Part shown: in pieces, positions 34,095 through 45,370 of the stretch | Layout: every line of letters begins with the position of its first letter | Position numbering within the stretch: the first letter of the stretch is position 1 | Assembly (NCBI GenBank): GCA_963680875.1 | Contig: OY804585.1 | Location: forward strand, 28,138,186-28,202,185 | From: Bathymodiolus brooksi | Taxonomy: Eukaryota; Mollusca; Bivalvia; Mytilida; Modiolidae | Reading direction: 5' to 3' | DNA length: 64,000 nt | The notes under the pieces: generated by a model | Told to the model about the DNA's origin: nothing | Database searches by the model: none | The model's input: only the letters and a program-made list of their open reading frames with translations | Made by a program: the position numbers and the translations under genes

Positions 34095-34757
34095 ATACCA
34101 CTAACACACAAATATATGACCTCTAACACACAAATATATGACCTCTAACACACAAATATATGACCTCTAACACACAAATATGACCTCTAACACACAAATA
34201 TATGACCTCTAACACACAAATATATGACCTCTAACACACAAATATATGACCTCTAACACACAAATATGACCTCTAACACACAAATATATGACCTCTAACA
34301 CACAAATATATGACCTCTAACACACAAATATATGACCTCTAACACACAAATATGACCTCTAACACACAAATATATGACCTCTAACACACAAATATATGAC
34401 CTCTAACACACAAATACATGACCTCTCATCTTCCTGGCTTGGTACAGACTTGATAACGATACCTCTGACACACATATACATGACCTCTCGTCTTCCTGGT
34501 TTGGTACAGGCTTGGTAGCGATACCTCTGACACACAAATATATGACCTCTCGTCTTCCAGGCTTGGTACAGACTTGATAACGATACCTCTGACACACATA
34601 TACATGACCTCTCGTCTTCCTGGTTTGGTACAGGCTTGGTAGCGATACCTCTAACACACATATACATGACCTCTCATCTTCCTGGCTTGGTACACGCTTG
34701 GTAACGATACCTCTAACATACAAATACATGACCGCTCACCTTCCTGGCTTGGTACAC
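34095..34757. repeat. 22-bp array (about 15 units) joined to a 62-bp array (5 units)
   Basis: 34095-34419: GACCTCTAACACACAAATAT plus AT, some units 20 bp. 34420-34729: 62-bp units starting GACCTCTCATCTTCCTGG at 34420, 34482, 34544, 34606 and 34668. The 22-bp unit equals the 62-bp unit with its central 40 bp removed. Minus-strand frames of 102 and 108 codons are repeat by-products. Confidence 0.95.
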
Positions 34758-35213
34758 ACACTTCAATAACAAATTGTCAGATTAAACTATTTTATGGGCC
34801 AACATCTCACCTATTGCTGTAATGCCATGCCAGTGCTCTCTACATATGACTAATGTACGTTTAAGCGATGGTATACAACAGTGTGAACAACGTTATTACA
34901 AAGAACGCTATATTCTTGAACAATATACATAATACATTTGATCTTGGTGACACAGAGATTGTCATATGTATAATATTAGTTCTAATAAATAGAGTCGATA
35001 GCCTCAACCATTATTTGAATAATCAAGGACATTGTAAGATATAATAGTGAAAACAATACTCAATTTGGATCAAAATGTAATTGCCAATACCATTTTCGTC
35101 ATCTGTTTACAATTAATTGACAGAATGCATGCAGACAAACATATAGTACCCACGGTAGATGACATACATAAACGCCACGTGCGCACTAAATTAGATATCT
35201 ACTTTTTCATTAC
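34758..35213. other. Spacer between arrays
   Basis: No gene supported. The plus-strand frame that runs from 35047 into the 78-bp array starts here in unremarkable sequence. Confidence 0.5.
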
Positions 35214-36757
35214 TATCACAGGGTCGATAACTCTAGCTACTGGTGGACTATTAGTCCCCGAGGGTATCATCGGTCCAGTAGTCAGTGTTTCTATCACAGG
35301 GTCGATAGCTCTAGCTACTGGTGGACTATTAGTCCCCAGGGGTATTATCGGTCCAGTAGTCAGTGTTTCTATCACAGGGTCGATAACTCAAGCTACTGTT
35401 GGACTATTAGTTCCCGAGAGTATCATCGGTCCAGTAGTCAGTGTTTCTATCACAGGGTCGATAACTCTAGCTACTGATGGACTAATAGTCCCCGAGGGTA
35501 TTATCGGTCCAGTAGTCAGTGTTTTTATCACAGGGTCGATAACTCTAGCTACTGGTGGACTATTAGTCCCCGAGGGTATTATCGGTCCAGTAGTCAGTGT
35601 TTCTATCACAGGGTCGATAACTCTAGCTACTGGTGGACTATTAGACCCCGAGGGTATCATCGGTTCACTAGTTAGTGTTTCTATCACAGGGTCAATAACT
35701 CTAGCTACTGGTTGACTATTAGTCTCCGAGGGTATCATCGGTCCAGTAGTCAGTGTTTCTATCACAGGGTCGATAACTCTAGCTACTGATGGACTATTAG
35801 TCCCCGAGGGTATTATCGGTCCAGTAGTCAGTGTTTTTATCACAGGGTCGATAACTCTAGCTACTGGTGGACTATTAGTCCCCGAGGGTATTATCGGTCC
35901 AGTAGTCAGTGTTTCTATCACAGGGTCGATAACTCTAGCTACTGGTGGACTATTAGTTCCCGAGGATATTATCGGTCCAGTAGTCAGTGTTTCTATCACA
36001 GGGTCGATAACTCTAGCTACTGGTGGACTATTAGACCCCGAGGGTATCATCGGTTCACTAGTTAGTGTTTCTATCACAGGGTCAATAACTCTAGCTACTG
36101 GTTGACTATTAGTCTCCGAGGGTATCATCGGTCCAGTAGTCAGTGTTTCTATCACACGGTCGGTAACTCTAGCTATTGGTGGACTATTAGTCCTCGAGAG
36201 TATCATCGGTACAGTAGTCAGTGTTTCTATCACAGGGTCGATAACTCTAGCTACTGGTTGACTATTAGTCCCCGAGTGTATCATCGGTCCAGTAGTCAGA
36301 GTTTCTATCACAGGGTCGATAACTCTAGTCACTGGTGGACTATTAGTCCCCGAGGGTATCATCGGTCCAGTAGTCAGTGTTTCTATCACAGGGTCGATAA
36401 CTCTAGCTACTGATGGACTATTAGTCCCGAGGGTATCATCGGTCCAGTAGTCAGTGTTTCTATCACAGGGTCGATAACTCTAGCTACTGGTGGACTATTA
36501 GTCCCCAGGGGTATTATCGGTCCAGTAGTCAGTGTTTCTATCACAGGGTCGATAACTCTAGCTACTGGTGGACTATTAGTTCCCGAGGATATTATCGGTC
36601 CAGTAGTCAGTGTTTCTATCACAGGGTCGATAACTCTAGCTACTGGTGGACTATTAGTCCCCGAGTGTATCATCGGTCCAGTAGTCAGAGTTTCTATCAC
36701 AGGGTCGATAACTCTAGTCACTGGTGGACTATTAGTCCCCGAGGATATCCTCTCCAG
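35214..36757. repeat. 78-bp tandem repeat, about 19.8 units, open on both strands
   Basis: Unit: TATCACAGGGTCGATAACTC, TAGCTACTGGTGGACTATTA, GTCCCCGAGGGTATCATCGG, TCCAGTAGTCAGTGTTTC. As 78 is 26 codons and the unit lacks stops, a plus frame (35047-35715, 222 aa, repeat ITGSITLATGGLLVPEGIIG) and a minus frame (35388-36389, 333 aa, repeat RVIDPVIETLTTGPMIPSG) are both open. Variable sites include synonymous and non-synonymous changes for either reading. Neither frame has upstream coding or splice evidence, so it is annotated as a minisatellite. Confidence 0.95.
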
Positions 36758-36839
36758 TAGTCAGTGTTTCGGTATTGATGTGGTTTATTAAATAAACATC
36801 TATTATTGAAATTTACAGTTCCTAAATGATGGAATTGTT

Positions 36840-37257
36840 ATTAAATCTAAGGGTTCTCCTACCACAGACATAGGTGATGCTGATTTTAGATATTAAAACT
36901 AAGGGTTTTCCTACCACAGACATAGGTGACGCTGATTTTAGATATTAAAACTAACGGTTCTCCTACCACAGACATAGGTGATGCTAATATTAGATATTAA
37001 AACTAAGGGTTCTCCTACCACAGACATAGGTGACGCTGATTTTAGATTTTAAAACTAAGGGTTCTCCTACCACAGATATAGGTGACGCTGATTTTAGATA
37101 TTAAAACTAAGGGTTCTCCTACCACAGATATAGGTGACGCTGATTTTAGATATTAAAACTAAGGGTTCTCCTACCACAGACATAGGTGATGCTGATTTTA
37201 GATATTAAAAGTAAGGGTTCTCCTACCACAGACATAGGTGACGCTGATTTTAGATAT
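36840..37257. repeat. 52-bp tandem repeat, about 8 units
   Basis: Unit: TAAAACTAAGGGTTCTCCTA, CCACAGACATAGGTGACGCT, GATTTTAGATAT. High identity between units suggests recent spread. Confidence 0.95.
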
Positions 37258-37690
37258 CCTATTTGATTTACTTGCTCCCAAAGACTTTTAATTTATTTAG
37301 CTTTCCAAGCAATTGACTTAAAGCGTATCTGATGAGGATTGTTCCAGAAATGGGTCGTGTGCACTAAATTATAAATCTACGGGTGTTTTGTATTTTAAAC
37401 ACTAGAAAAGAACAGTACAAAACACAAAGTAAACACTGTTTAAAAAATGTACTCGTACAACACGCGCCAACACCAGAGTGACACTTGGTGGTCCGGAAGG
37501 GTCGTATCTTTATGTTATGCTATTCACATCATGTATAAAAATATAAGTATGTATTTAAATATAGTAGCAAATCACATATCAGAGTAACGAAACGAACCTC
37601 GTTTTCACTAAATGTTAATAGAAGATCAGCTGTTCAGAATATCTATCTTTAACTAGTTATTTTACACCATTCCGTCTTAAATTCCATCAT
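37258..37690. other. 3' flank of the 128-residue minus-strand gene
   Basis: Probable 3' UTR and flank. On the minus strand an AATAAA lies at about 37293. No other feature. Confidence 0.4.
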
Positions 37691-38083
37691 CTAGTCACCG
37701 TGTACCTCTCCGCCAGTATCTGTCCATATTGTCCCCATTTTTGTAGCTTTCACATAGCCACCTGCTTCTACTATAACACTCTCGTTCATCTTCCTATGAT
37801 AATTTTCACAGATAATTCCATCTTCGGAAATAATTGAGATGTAGACAGTGTCAGAGTCCTGTTGAAACAGAAGAAACGATTTAGGAGCTATTTTTGTATA
37901 ACCACTCGTGTCAACTTTATCCCATTCAAACTTAAAATCCACGCCTGGGGTAATATTTCCAACTGTGCCTTGATCGGATGCGCTTTTCATATACCACTGA
38001 TCACCACCAACGTGGGCCCATATATCTTTGTCATACGCATTAGCAACGTGTGTGACTTTTGAATAAAGTGATCCCATTTGTAC
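37691..38083 (-). CDS. Unrecognised 128-residue protein with N-myristoylation-type start
   Basis: Coding 37691-38077 (minus), ATG at 38077, stop TAG. The start MGSLYSK fits the N-myristoylation pattern (Gly2, Ser6, basic 7), which suggests membrane attachment. The rest is soluble, rich in aromatic and beta-prone residues (KDIWAHVGGDQWYMK, FLLFQQDSDTVYISI, VIVEAGGYVKATKMG), with no signal peptide or membrane segment, so a single beta-rich domain is likely. Just upstream of the ATG a pyrimidine-rich stretch ends in TTTCAAG|GTACAAATG, a plausible 3' splice site, so a 5' non-coding exon may exist. Composition and the complete frame make it a believable single-exon gene. I do not recognise the family. 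It lies between the 52-bp array and duplication copy B. Confidence 0.75.
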   Translation of the reverse strand, partial: VQMGSLYSKVTHVANAYDKDIWAHVGGDQWYMKSASDQGTVGNITPGVDFKFEWDKVDTSGYTKIAPKSFLLFQQDSDTVYISIISEDGIICENYHRKMNESVIVEAGGYVKATKMGTIWTDTGGEVHGD

Positions 38084-38134
38084 CTTGAAATAGAGATAGA
38101 AAACAAACCATCATGGAATCAAATATAGTAAAAA

Positions 38135-38225
38135 CACAGATATCAAATTTAGTGTGCACGTCTCGTTTCTGGAATAACATTCATCAGGTGACGCTCAGTT
38201 TCAAAAGATTAGAAGGCCAAATGTG
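38135..38225 (+). repeat. Dispersed repeat R2
   Basis: GTGCACGTCTCGTTTCTGGA, then ATAACATTCATCAGGTGACG. Related to 17840-17930. Confidence 0.7.
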
Positions 38226-38429
38226 CTTGGGAGCATGAAAACCAAATGTTAGACAAAATCTGCTAAAGTCTATAAGATATAGCTATTTAATACGACCGCG
38301 GATATTGATAATACATGTACCATAGCAAATGAAGATAGCAATATTCATATTTACATTCCCTCCGAAAGGAGTGTCCGCTAGTTCTACAGAGCAAATCAGA
38401 CATACAATTCGTCCTTATGACGTGTTAGA

Positions 38430-38620
38430 GTTATGGTTATGATATTTAAAGCCACTTTCAACAATAGTTCAGGCATATCGTGACGGTCAGTTTTATTTGT
38501 GGAGGAAACCGGAGTACCCGGAGAAAACCAACGACCTGTCACAAGTCACTGACAAACTTTATTGCATAATGTTGTATCCAGTACACCTCGTCTGATCGGG
38601 GTTCGAACTCAACTGCATGC
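38430..38620 (-). mobile_element. SINE S1 (minus)
   Basis: AAAGCCACTTTCAACAATAG, GAGTACCCGGAGAAAACCAA and GGGGTTCGAACTC. The head is truncated. Confidence 0.85.
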
Positions 38621-38864
38621 TATGAAAAAACATTTCCTTGCAATGGAAAATTTCATATGCTGAGTAAGATGGCTGCCAAATTAAGAGAGCAAAGTCGTGA
38701 AAATTGTGTGCAACTCATTACCCTGTAATGGCTAACAAAAAGATATATATTTTTAATATTCTTACAAGTCAGATACGGTCAACGAAATAGCGAACCATGT
38801 AGCGTTCTCAGTTATATTCTCTGGGTTGTCACATAAGATGAAAGTCTAGTCCCATATCATAAAC

Positions 38865-39491
38865 GTTTAGAAAAAACCGAATGGATATTCAAGAATGAAC
38901 AACACGGATACAAAGGCAACATTCGCCACAATCCACAGAACAAACACGTAAAAAACACAACACAGAAAACTACAAAAATGTGCAACACTACATCACTCAA
39001 GAACCAGAAGTGAACCCAGATGCTTGCGAAGAATAAGCAGCCCCTGTTTCTCATAAGACATTCTTCGTGTTACCCAGTTATATAGTCCAGTCCCGGATAA
39101 AAATCCTATGTTTTTGACAATGATATACACACATATATTGTTATTAATTTGTCAGCCATCTTTCAATGTTTTGTGTTGCCTTATTATGTGTCTTTACGTT
39201 CTGAGTTACGTGTTGTGATGTCCGTTACGATTTCCTCATAAAAACTATCATCGGTTCGTCTTTACCTCCAGTTGTTTCTAGGAGGGCTCATGTCTTCTTT
39301 ACGTTATTTGTGTTTGTGGTGTCCAACACATACTAGTATTGAGTTGTGTTTTTATTTTGTTTGTCTTCGTCTGGCGTACCATATGTTGCCAGTTTCTCAG
39401 GATTTTCCATTTTTGATTGCCCCTTCGGTATTCTCTAACGTTAAATACTCAGCATGTTGAATTATAACAATGTATAATTCAACATCCTGAG
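38865..39491. repeat. Copy-B R1 pair and hairpin
   Basis: R1 minus at 38865-39065, R1 plus at 39280-39440 and the 44-nt hairpin at 39448-39491, matching 2015-2640 of copy A. Confidence 0.8.
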
Positions 39492-39585
39492 TTAGATGGA
39501 TGTCAAGGATGTTTTTTCATAGCTTGCAATCAGAGGAAATAAATCTTACAGTCGTTTGAAGAATGCGACAACAATAATATACCAG

Positions 39586-41755
39586 GCTCAATCTAGCGAC
39601 CACTAAGCAAGCGACCAATAAGGCGATATGTCTCAAAACCAAAAAAAAAAAAATAAGAGCAAAATGTACAAAAATTTCTACCTATCAATAATAAATATTT
39701 TACTCTAATTGCACAATCATCACATTGATTCGACATCTGGGCATACAGGAAATATTTCTGCCCTCCCCCCTCTCCACAATGCAAAGTTGACATTTGACAC
39801 CCTACTGTTGATCTAAGGTGCATAATTTCACACAGACGCTCATGTTAGTATAAGACAATACATTGTATATTCTTTTTCCCATGTTCACTTGAACATAACA
39901 TATTTCTTCTCTTTACTGGGCTAAATAACGAAGACACAAATATATTTTCGGATGGCGAGTTTATAAAACAGTCGACGAACTTTAAATAAACACAGCGTAA
40001 GCAAATAATTTACTTTCATGTAAACCGGTATTTTGGTCCCCCTAGCTATGGTATATCAAACCCCCTACACATGGTATTTTGACCCCCCTACCCATGGTAT
40101 ATCGACCCCATACCTATGGTATTTTGACCCCCCTACCCATGGTATAGGGACCCCAATACCCATGGTATAGGGACCCCAATACCCATGGTATTTTGACCCC
40201 TTTCCATGGTATTTTGACCTCCTACCCATGGTATATCGACCCTGCTATCCATGATATTTTGACCCGCTACCCATGGCATATCGACCCCCCTAGCCATGGT
40301 ATGTTTAACCCTCTACCCATGATATATCGAACCCCCTAACCATGCTATTTTGACCCCCCTACCCATGGCATATCGATCCCCCTACCCATGTTATATCCAC
40401 CCCCTACCAATAGTATATTGACCCCTCTAACCATAGTATTTTGACCCCTATCTATCTCTTGATTAGAAATGAGGGGGGTCAAAATACCATGCGGGTTCAA
40501 TTTACCATACAGGGGGGTCAGTTTTTAATAAGCGGTGTCAAAATACCATGGATGAATATTGCTCCCGGGGTCAATATACCAAGGGGGTCAAAATACCATA
40601 TGACACCGGTAAATAATTTGGATTTGCCAGCGCTTTGTCAAACAAAATAAAGTCCTAAGATTCCCCGTTCACAGGAAGATATCTCATAAATCTAAAAAAA
40701 TATGTAAATATAGAACATTAGAAAAATATAGTAATACGTTTTATAAAAATAAACAAAATATAAACCCTGCATGTGCGTGTCACATTCATTTAATAAATAG
40801 TATTATTTTGTTTTATCTATTTATTTTTAAATTTTATATTTAAAGGTGCCAACCCACTAATTTAATTCACCAATCAGAGCTTAGAACAAAAGTAGTGCCT
40901 TTTAAAGAAAAAAGTTCCTTTCACTTTGTTGTATTATGAATAATACTGAATGGAATGAAATAATTAAAATTGATAATTAAAGTTAAATATATAAGGATTA
41001 TATTGAGCCCAAATTTGGCTGCATTTAGTTGTATTTCAATCCTTTAAGGAGATTTTGATGCATGATCTATAAACACTGAAATTCCAGGAATTACGTTGCT
41101 ATATTTAGAGCACAGAATGTCCCAGAGCATGACATTTCGCTGCAAGACTTTAACATGAAGTCATTTAAGGCCCTGGCAATACCTTTGATTTAAACCCCAA
41201 GTGGGAAAGAGCTTTGCGTCCTTCGGCAATTTTTCATGGGATATTTATAGGGTTCCCCCCAAAATCCAAATATCAAAGTTAGTATTTGACACCCTACTGT
41301 GAGATTGAGATGCAGAATCCCATCCAGGCATTCAAGTCAGTTAAAGGCCCGGGCAATACCTTTGAATTAATCCCCAAGTGGGAAAGAACTCTGCCGTGCT
41401 TCGTCCAATTTTCATGGGAAATTTATAGGGTTCCTCCCCCTAATTCCAAATATCAAAGTTGATTTAAACACCCTGCTGTGGACTTGAGGTGCAGAATCCA
41501 ACCCATTCACTTAAGTCAGTTAAAGGCTCGGACAATACCTTTGACTTAAACCTCAAGTGGGAAAGAACTTGGCCGTCCTTCGGCAATTTTTCATGGGATA
41601 TTTATAGCCCCCCCCCCCCCTATATCCAAATATCAAAGTTGATATTTGACACCCTGCTGTGGGCTTGAGGTGCAGAATCCCACCAAGGCACTTAAGTAAG
41701 TAAAAGGCCCGTTCAATACCTTTGTTATAAGCGCCAAGTGGGAAAGAACTTAATA
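39586..41755 (+). mobile_element. Element E1, copy B
   Basis: Matches 2731-5420. Contains the CCATGG array (40025-40615) and about 3.4 satellite monomers (41155-41755), so roughly three monomers fewer than copy A. Confidence 0.85.
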
Positions 41756-42288
41756 ATTAAGAGCCATATTCTCACCCCATTTTTCAGTATGGACTAAATG
41801 ATGAGGAATATCGCTTACCTGGTATACCAGCTATAAGGTGGATGGGTATGACGAACACAGGCGTACCATATATGAATTTCATGTTGAGTAAATATTTTAC
41901 ATACCAAAACGTGAATGTAAATAAACATAAGAAAATAATTCAGCAGCGCAACACATCAAATTATTAAAAGGACATCATAGATTACCATTAAAGTCGAGAA
42001 TTAAATCAATTATGCCAGAAGGTTTCGTGCTTCGCATGTGATACACACTGTGTTATGCGAAAGTAAAATCCTATAATTTATTATAAGGGTATGAAGAATC
42101 TAATAAAGCTACAAGGGGAGCACACCCACGATCATTAGTAAAATGCTACACATTATTATTCAACCAATTCAAGATTAAATCGAAATGTCAATAAACCTAT
42201 ACAGAAGCAACAATATTATATCCACAGAGACATATTGATTGACATACGGCCTTCCATAGAGGATTAATTACAACACGTATACGATATA
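41755..42288. other. Non-coding sequence matching 5420-5955
   Basis: Duplicate of copy A. It ends at CGTATACGATATA, where the 12.2-kb element begins. Confidence 0.7.
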
Positions 42289-42299
42289 GCCCGTAGCAG

Positions 42300-42870
42300 G
42301 AGATTCCGAATATTAGCTCGGAAAATAGAGTTCGGAGTATTCGGACTTTTCCGAATGAGAAAAAAAATATTTTCGTGAGAAAACAGAGGATTTTGATGAA
42401 TTTCCATATTTTTTCCGCATATAATTCGGAAATCAGTTCGGAATTCCAGGAAATAATTCGGAATTGTCCGAATACTCCGAATGAGCTCGGAAAAAAATTC
42501 GGAATTGTCCGAATACTCCGAATTGACCTCGGAAAAAAATTCGGAATTGTCCGAATACTCCGAATGACCTCGGAAAAAAATTCGGAATTATCCGAATTGA
42601 CCTCGGAAAAAAATTCGGAATTCCGAATTAAGGTCGGAAACTACCACCCTTATTCGGAAAATATTGTCAGATTCGGAAATTATTCCAAGCTAGCTCGGAG
42701 AAAATTTCCGCATTAGCTTTGCCACTTTTGGTGCAATTTCTGAACTTAATTCGGAAAAAAATTCCGAACTTCATTCGGAAAAAATTTCCGAACTATATCT
42801 GGAAAAAATCTCCAAGCTACATTTGTTAAAAAGTTTCAGAACTACATTCGGACAAAAATTCTGTATAAAT
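42300..42870. repeat. Left subterminal TTCGGAA-rich array
   Basis: 41-42-bp units: CTCGGAAAAAAATTCGGAAT, TGTCCGAATACTCCGAATGA. Short palindromes TTCGGAA/TTCCGAA throughout. The open frame at 42375-42716 follows from the array. Confidence 0.9.
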
Positions 42871-43042
42871 TTTTTTATACATAAATTTCCCTAAAATCAG
42901 AAAAAGTAGATTTATGTCTGACAATGAAATCATTTAACATAATATACTTTTTGTTTTATTCTAATTCTTCAAAGAAAAAACAATGTCCACTATCTTTGTA
43001 AAAAAGTGTTTTTGGCACTATTGACCAAGTAGATATCTAATT

Positions 43043-44942
43043 TTAAAGCTCCTTGAACAGGTTTGGCTTCAAGGCTTCTGCCAACTTCCCAGTAACATCC
43101 TTTTTAGATACATGTTGCCACCTTTTACCAATAATATCTGAAAAAGAAAGATTTTTTGTAATGCATGTAAATAATCAAAGCATGTTTTTTTTATTCGTGC
43201 TTATCACTATCAGTATCAGTTTATAATGTGATTTTGTTTCATATACATTTATTGCACATCCACTCAGATTGAAATATTATTTGTTGTTATTTTACATCAT
43301 GTACAGGAATATCAATTATATTAATTAATATTTTTAAACATTTGAAAGCTTATATCAACTTTCCCACATTAACATGTCTATCTCTTTCTCTCATAATTTG
43401 TTTACGACTTAGAAAATGTAATGTCATTTAATCATTTGCAGCGTAGAAGACAAATCCTGGACATTTTATTTCTATATGGGGCTATAATGGTCATAACCGT
43501 ATGCAAGTTGCAATTACCTATGCAAAACTTGCAACCCTGTTTATGGTGAGGTGTACTCGATAGAACATCAATATCAAATTCACTTGTAGTATTATGTCAA
43601 TTTTCTCAAATAATTTTGAACGAAATAATGTTATGTTTTGGTAATATATTGTCTTTTTAATGATTTATATGTAACAGAGAAGACATCGTAACTTTATAAC
43701 TTGTGTCTAATTCATTGTCAATAAAATATGTCTTGAGTAAAGTACAACATTATATGACAAAGATTGTTAGTGACTTATGACGACAGGTCGTGGTTTTCTC
43801 CAGGTCCTATGGCTTCCTTCACCAATAAAAGTGACCGCCACAATGTAACTAGAATACTATTGAAAGTGGTGTTAAACATCATGATCATAACCCTCTTTTA
43901 CTATATGCAAGTATTAAACTAAAATAAATTTAACAAAAACTGGTTTTTATGGTAGATATTTTCATTCTTCTATCATTCATATTGCATTTATTAACATGAT
44001 GGTTATCAAGAATTCATAATGGCAGCTCCCTTAGAGTAGAAGACAATCGAATGATAAACAGATTTTGAATTTGACACCAAATACATGCCAATGTATAAGT
44101 TACCTGATATTTATTCCACAACTAGTACTGTACCTAGTACCACACATTTACAAGTTGTTGCTGCATGTTCTGTGTTCTCAATCTTGGGGGTATTGAGTTG
44201 ATTCTGTAGACATTGTATTTGTTGGTTGTTGCGTGTGACCTCTTCTTGTAGAATGGTACAATCTACACATACTTCGTGATTTTGCGTGCTGGTTGAAGGT
44301 TCTGGAGACATTAGGATGTCCATAGATTCTTTGAAGAGTTGACTTGCTGGTAAGTAACTACATGTATAATATAATTGTATTTTCATTAAGTTTTAGGATA
44401 AATAATTGTTAACAAAGCTAATAATCAATTTAGAAATACAAATACTACATGTAATAACTAACATTATTATATCACTTCAGATAATGTCTTTTCGACATAA
44501 TGCACGGTGAATATAACATTCCAACATCTTGCACCATACGAAACCAAAGAAAACGTCATGATAAAATCAACATATAAAATGTGTCATATAATAAAACAAT
44601 TAATAACTTTCAATTCGATGGATACCAGGATTTATTAACCCAAGAATAATATATTTGGCAGCGGTAAATATAATGTTCCTGGGTTAATAAATCATTGTAT
44701 CCACCTCATTAAAAGTCATTAATTGTATATTATCTTTTTCTACTTATGATTTTACAACCAACTTGCGACTGAAATTTAAAAAAAAAATATTGATCTGTTG
44801 ACGATATGTTTTTCAATTACACTTTTTTTCATTCAAAGTGAATCAGTACAACGTAAGTCTTCAATAAAGATAAAACTTACCTTTCTTCTTTAAGTTGTTG
44901 TTGTACATGTAACTCAGTCAGTTCCAGTTCCTGTGCAACTGT
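43043..44942 (-). CDS. 3' part of a spliced minus-strand gene in the 12.2-kb element (unrecognised, coiled coil)
   Basis: Three exons fit in phase on the minus strand. 44942-44881 encodes TVAQELELTELHVQQQLKEE, donor AAAG|GTAAGT. 44357-44134 has a Ser/Pro/Thr-rich piece, then VCVDCTILQEEVTRNNQQIQ, and a CTAG|GTACAG donor. 43137-43043 follows acceptor TTCTTTTTCAG and encodes KRWQHVSKKDVTGKLAEALK, ending in KEL and TAA. The first two exons look like a coiled coil. The first-exon acceptor is uncertain: the stronger TTTCAG at about 44956 would put a TAA in frame, so I used the AAAAG at 44943. Upstream exons were not found. I do not recognise the family. It may be the element's own protein or a captured host gene. 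Confidence 0.55.
43485..43885 (+). mobile_element. SINE S1 (plus) interrupted by about 170 bp
   Basis: The head half (GGTCATAACCGTATGCAAGT, GAGGTGTACTCGATAGAACA) ends near 43568. The body resumes at about 43740 (GTACAACATTATATGACAAA, GTGGTTTTCTCCAGGTCC). The inserted AT-rich piece is unrecognised. Confidence 0.75.
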
Positions 44943-45087
44943 CTTTTAAGTTTTTCTGAAATATTTGTTTCAATATTTAGTGTTTGACATAACTAGTTGC
45001 TGCTTCTTTACTGATTATTGGTTTCCTAAGTAAGGTGTACTTGTGCATTATTTTTTGTCAACAAGCTTGTTTTTTATGTTTTAGTTG

Positions 45088-45218
45088 CTATATTGGAATT
45101 TGTTGGGTATGTATAGATACAGTATGGGTGGGACTAAAATTCACGAGAAAGCTTTGCTTTCGAGTTAATTTTGTCCTACCCATGCTGTATCTATACATAC
45201 CCATCATTTCCAATATAG
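45088..45218. repeat. 131-bp hairpin 1
   Basis: Arms of about 58 bp (CTATATTGGAA, GGGTATGTATAGATACAG, then the complement) with few mismatches around the loop GAAAGCTTTGCTTTC, which is itself palindromic. Confidence 0.9.
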
Positions 45219-45225
45219 TAAGTCA

Positions 45226-45370
45226 CATGTACCTTGGTCATTCGACTTTCCTTTGTTAAAAGTGTGATGATGAAATGGCAAATGCCTTGACTTCTCCTAT
45301 GTGATACATTTATGTGCAGATATCATCACACTTTTAACAAAGGAAAGTCGAATGACCATGGTACATGTAC
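45226..45370. repeat. 145-bp hairpin 2, adjacent to hairpin 1
   Basis: Arms ACATGTACC plus TGGTCATTCGACTTTCCTTT, GTTAAAAGTGTGATGAT, perfect over 37 bp. The loop is about 47 nt. Confidence 0.92.

Noticed and set aside
34359..34729. Minus-strand 102- and 108-codon repetitive frames
   Set aside because: Lie wholly in the 62/22-bp arrays; two different frames are open, as expected from sequence repetition.
42375..42716. 113-codon plus-strand frame; also the idea of a heat-shock element cluster in TTCGGAA repeats
   Set aside because: The frame is array-derived. TTC and GAA are one base apart rather than the two-base spacing of heat-shock elements.
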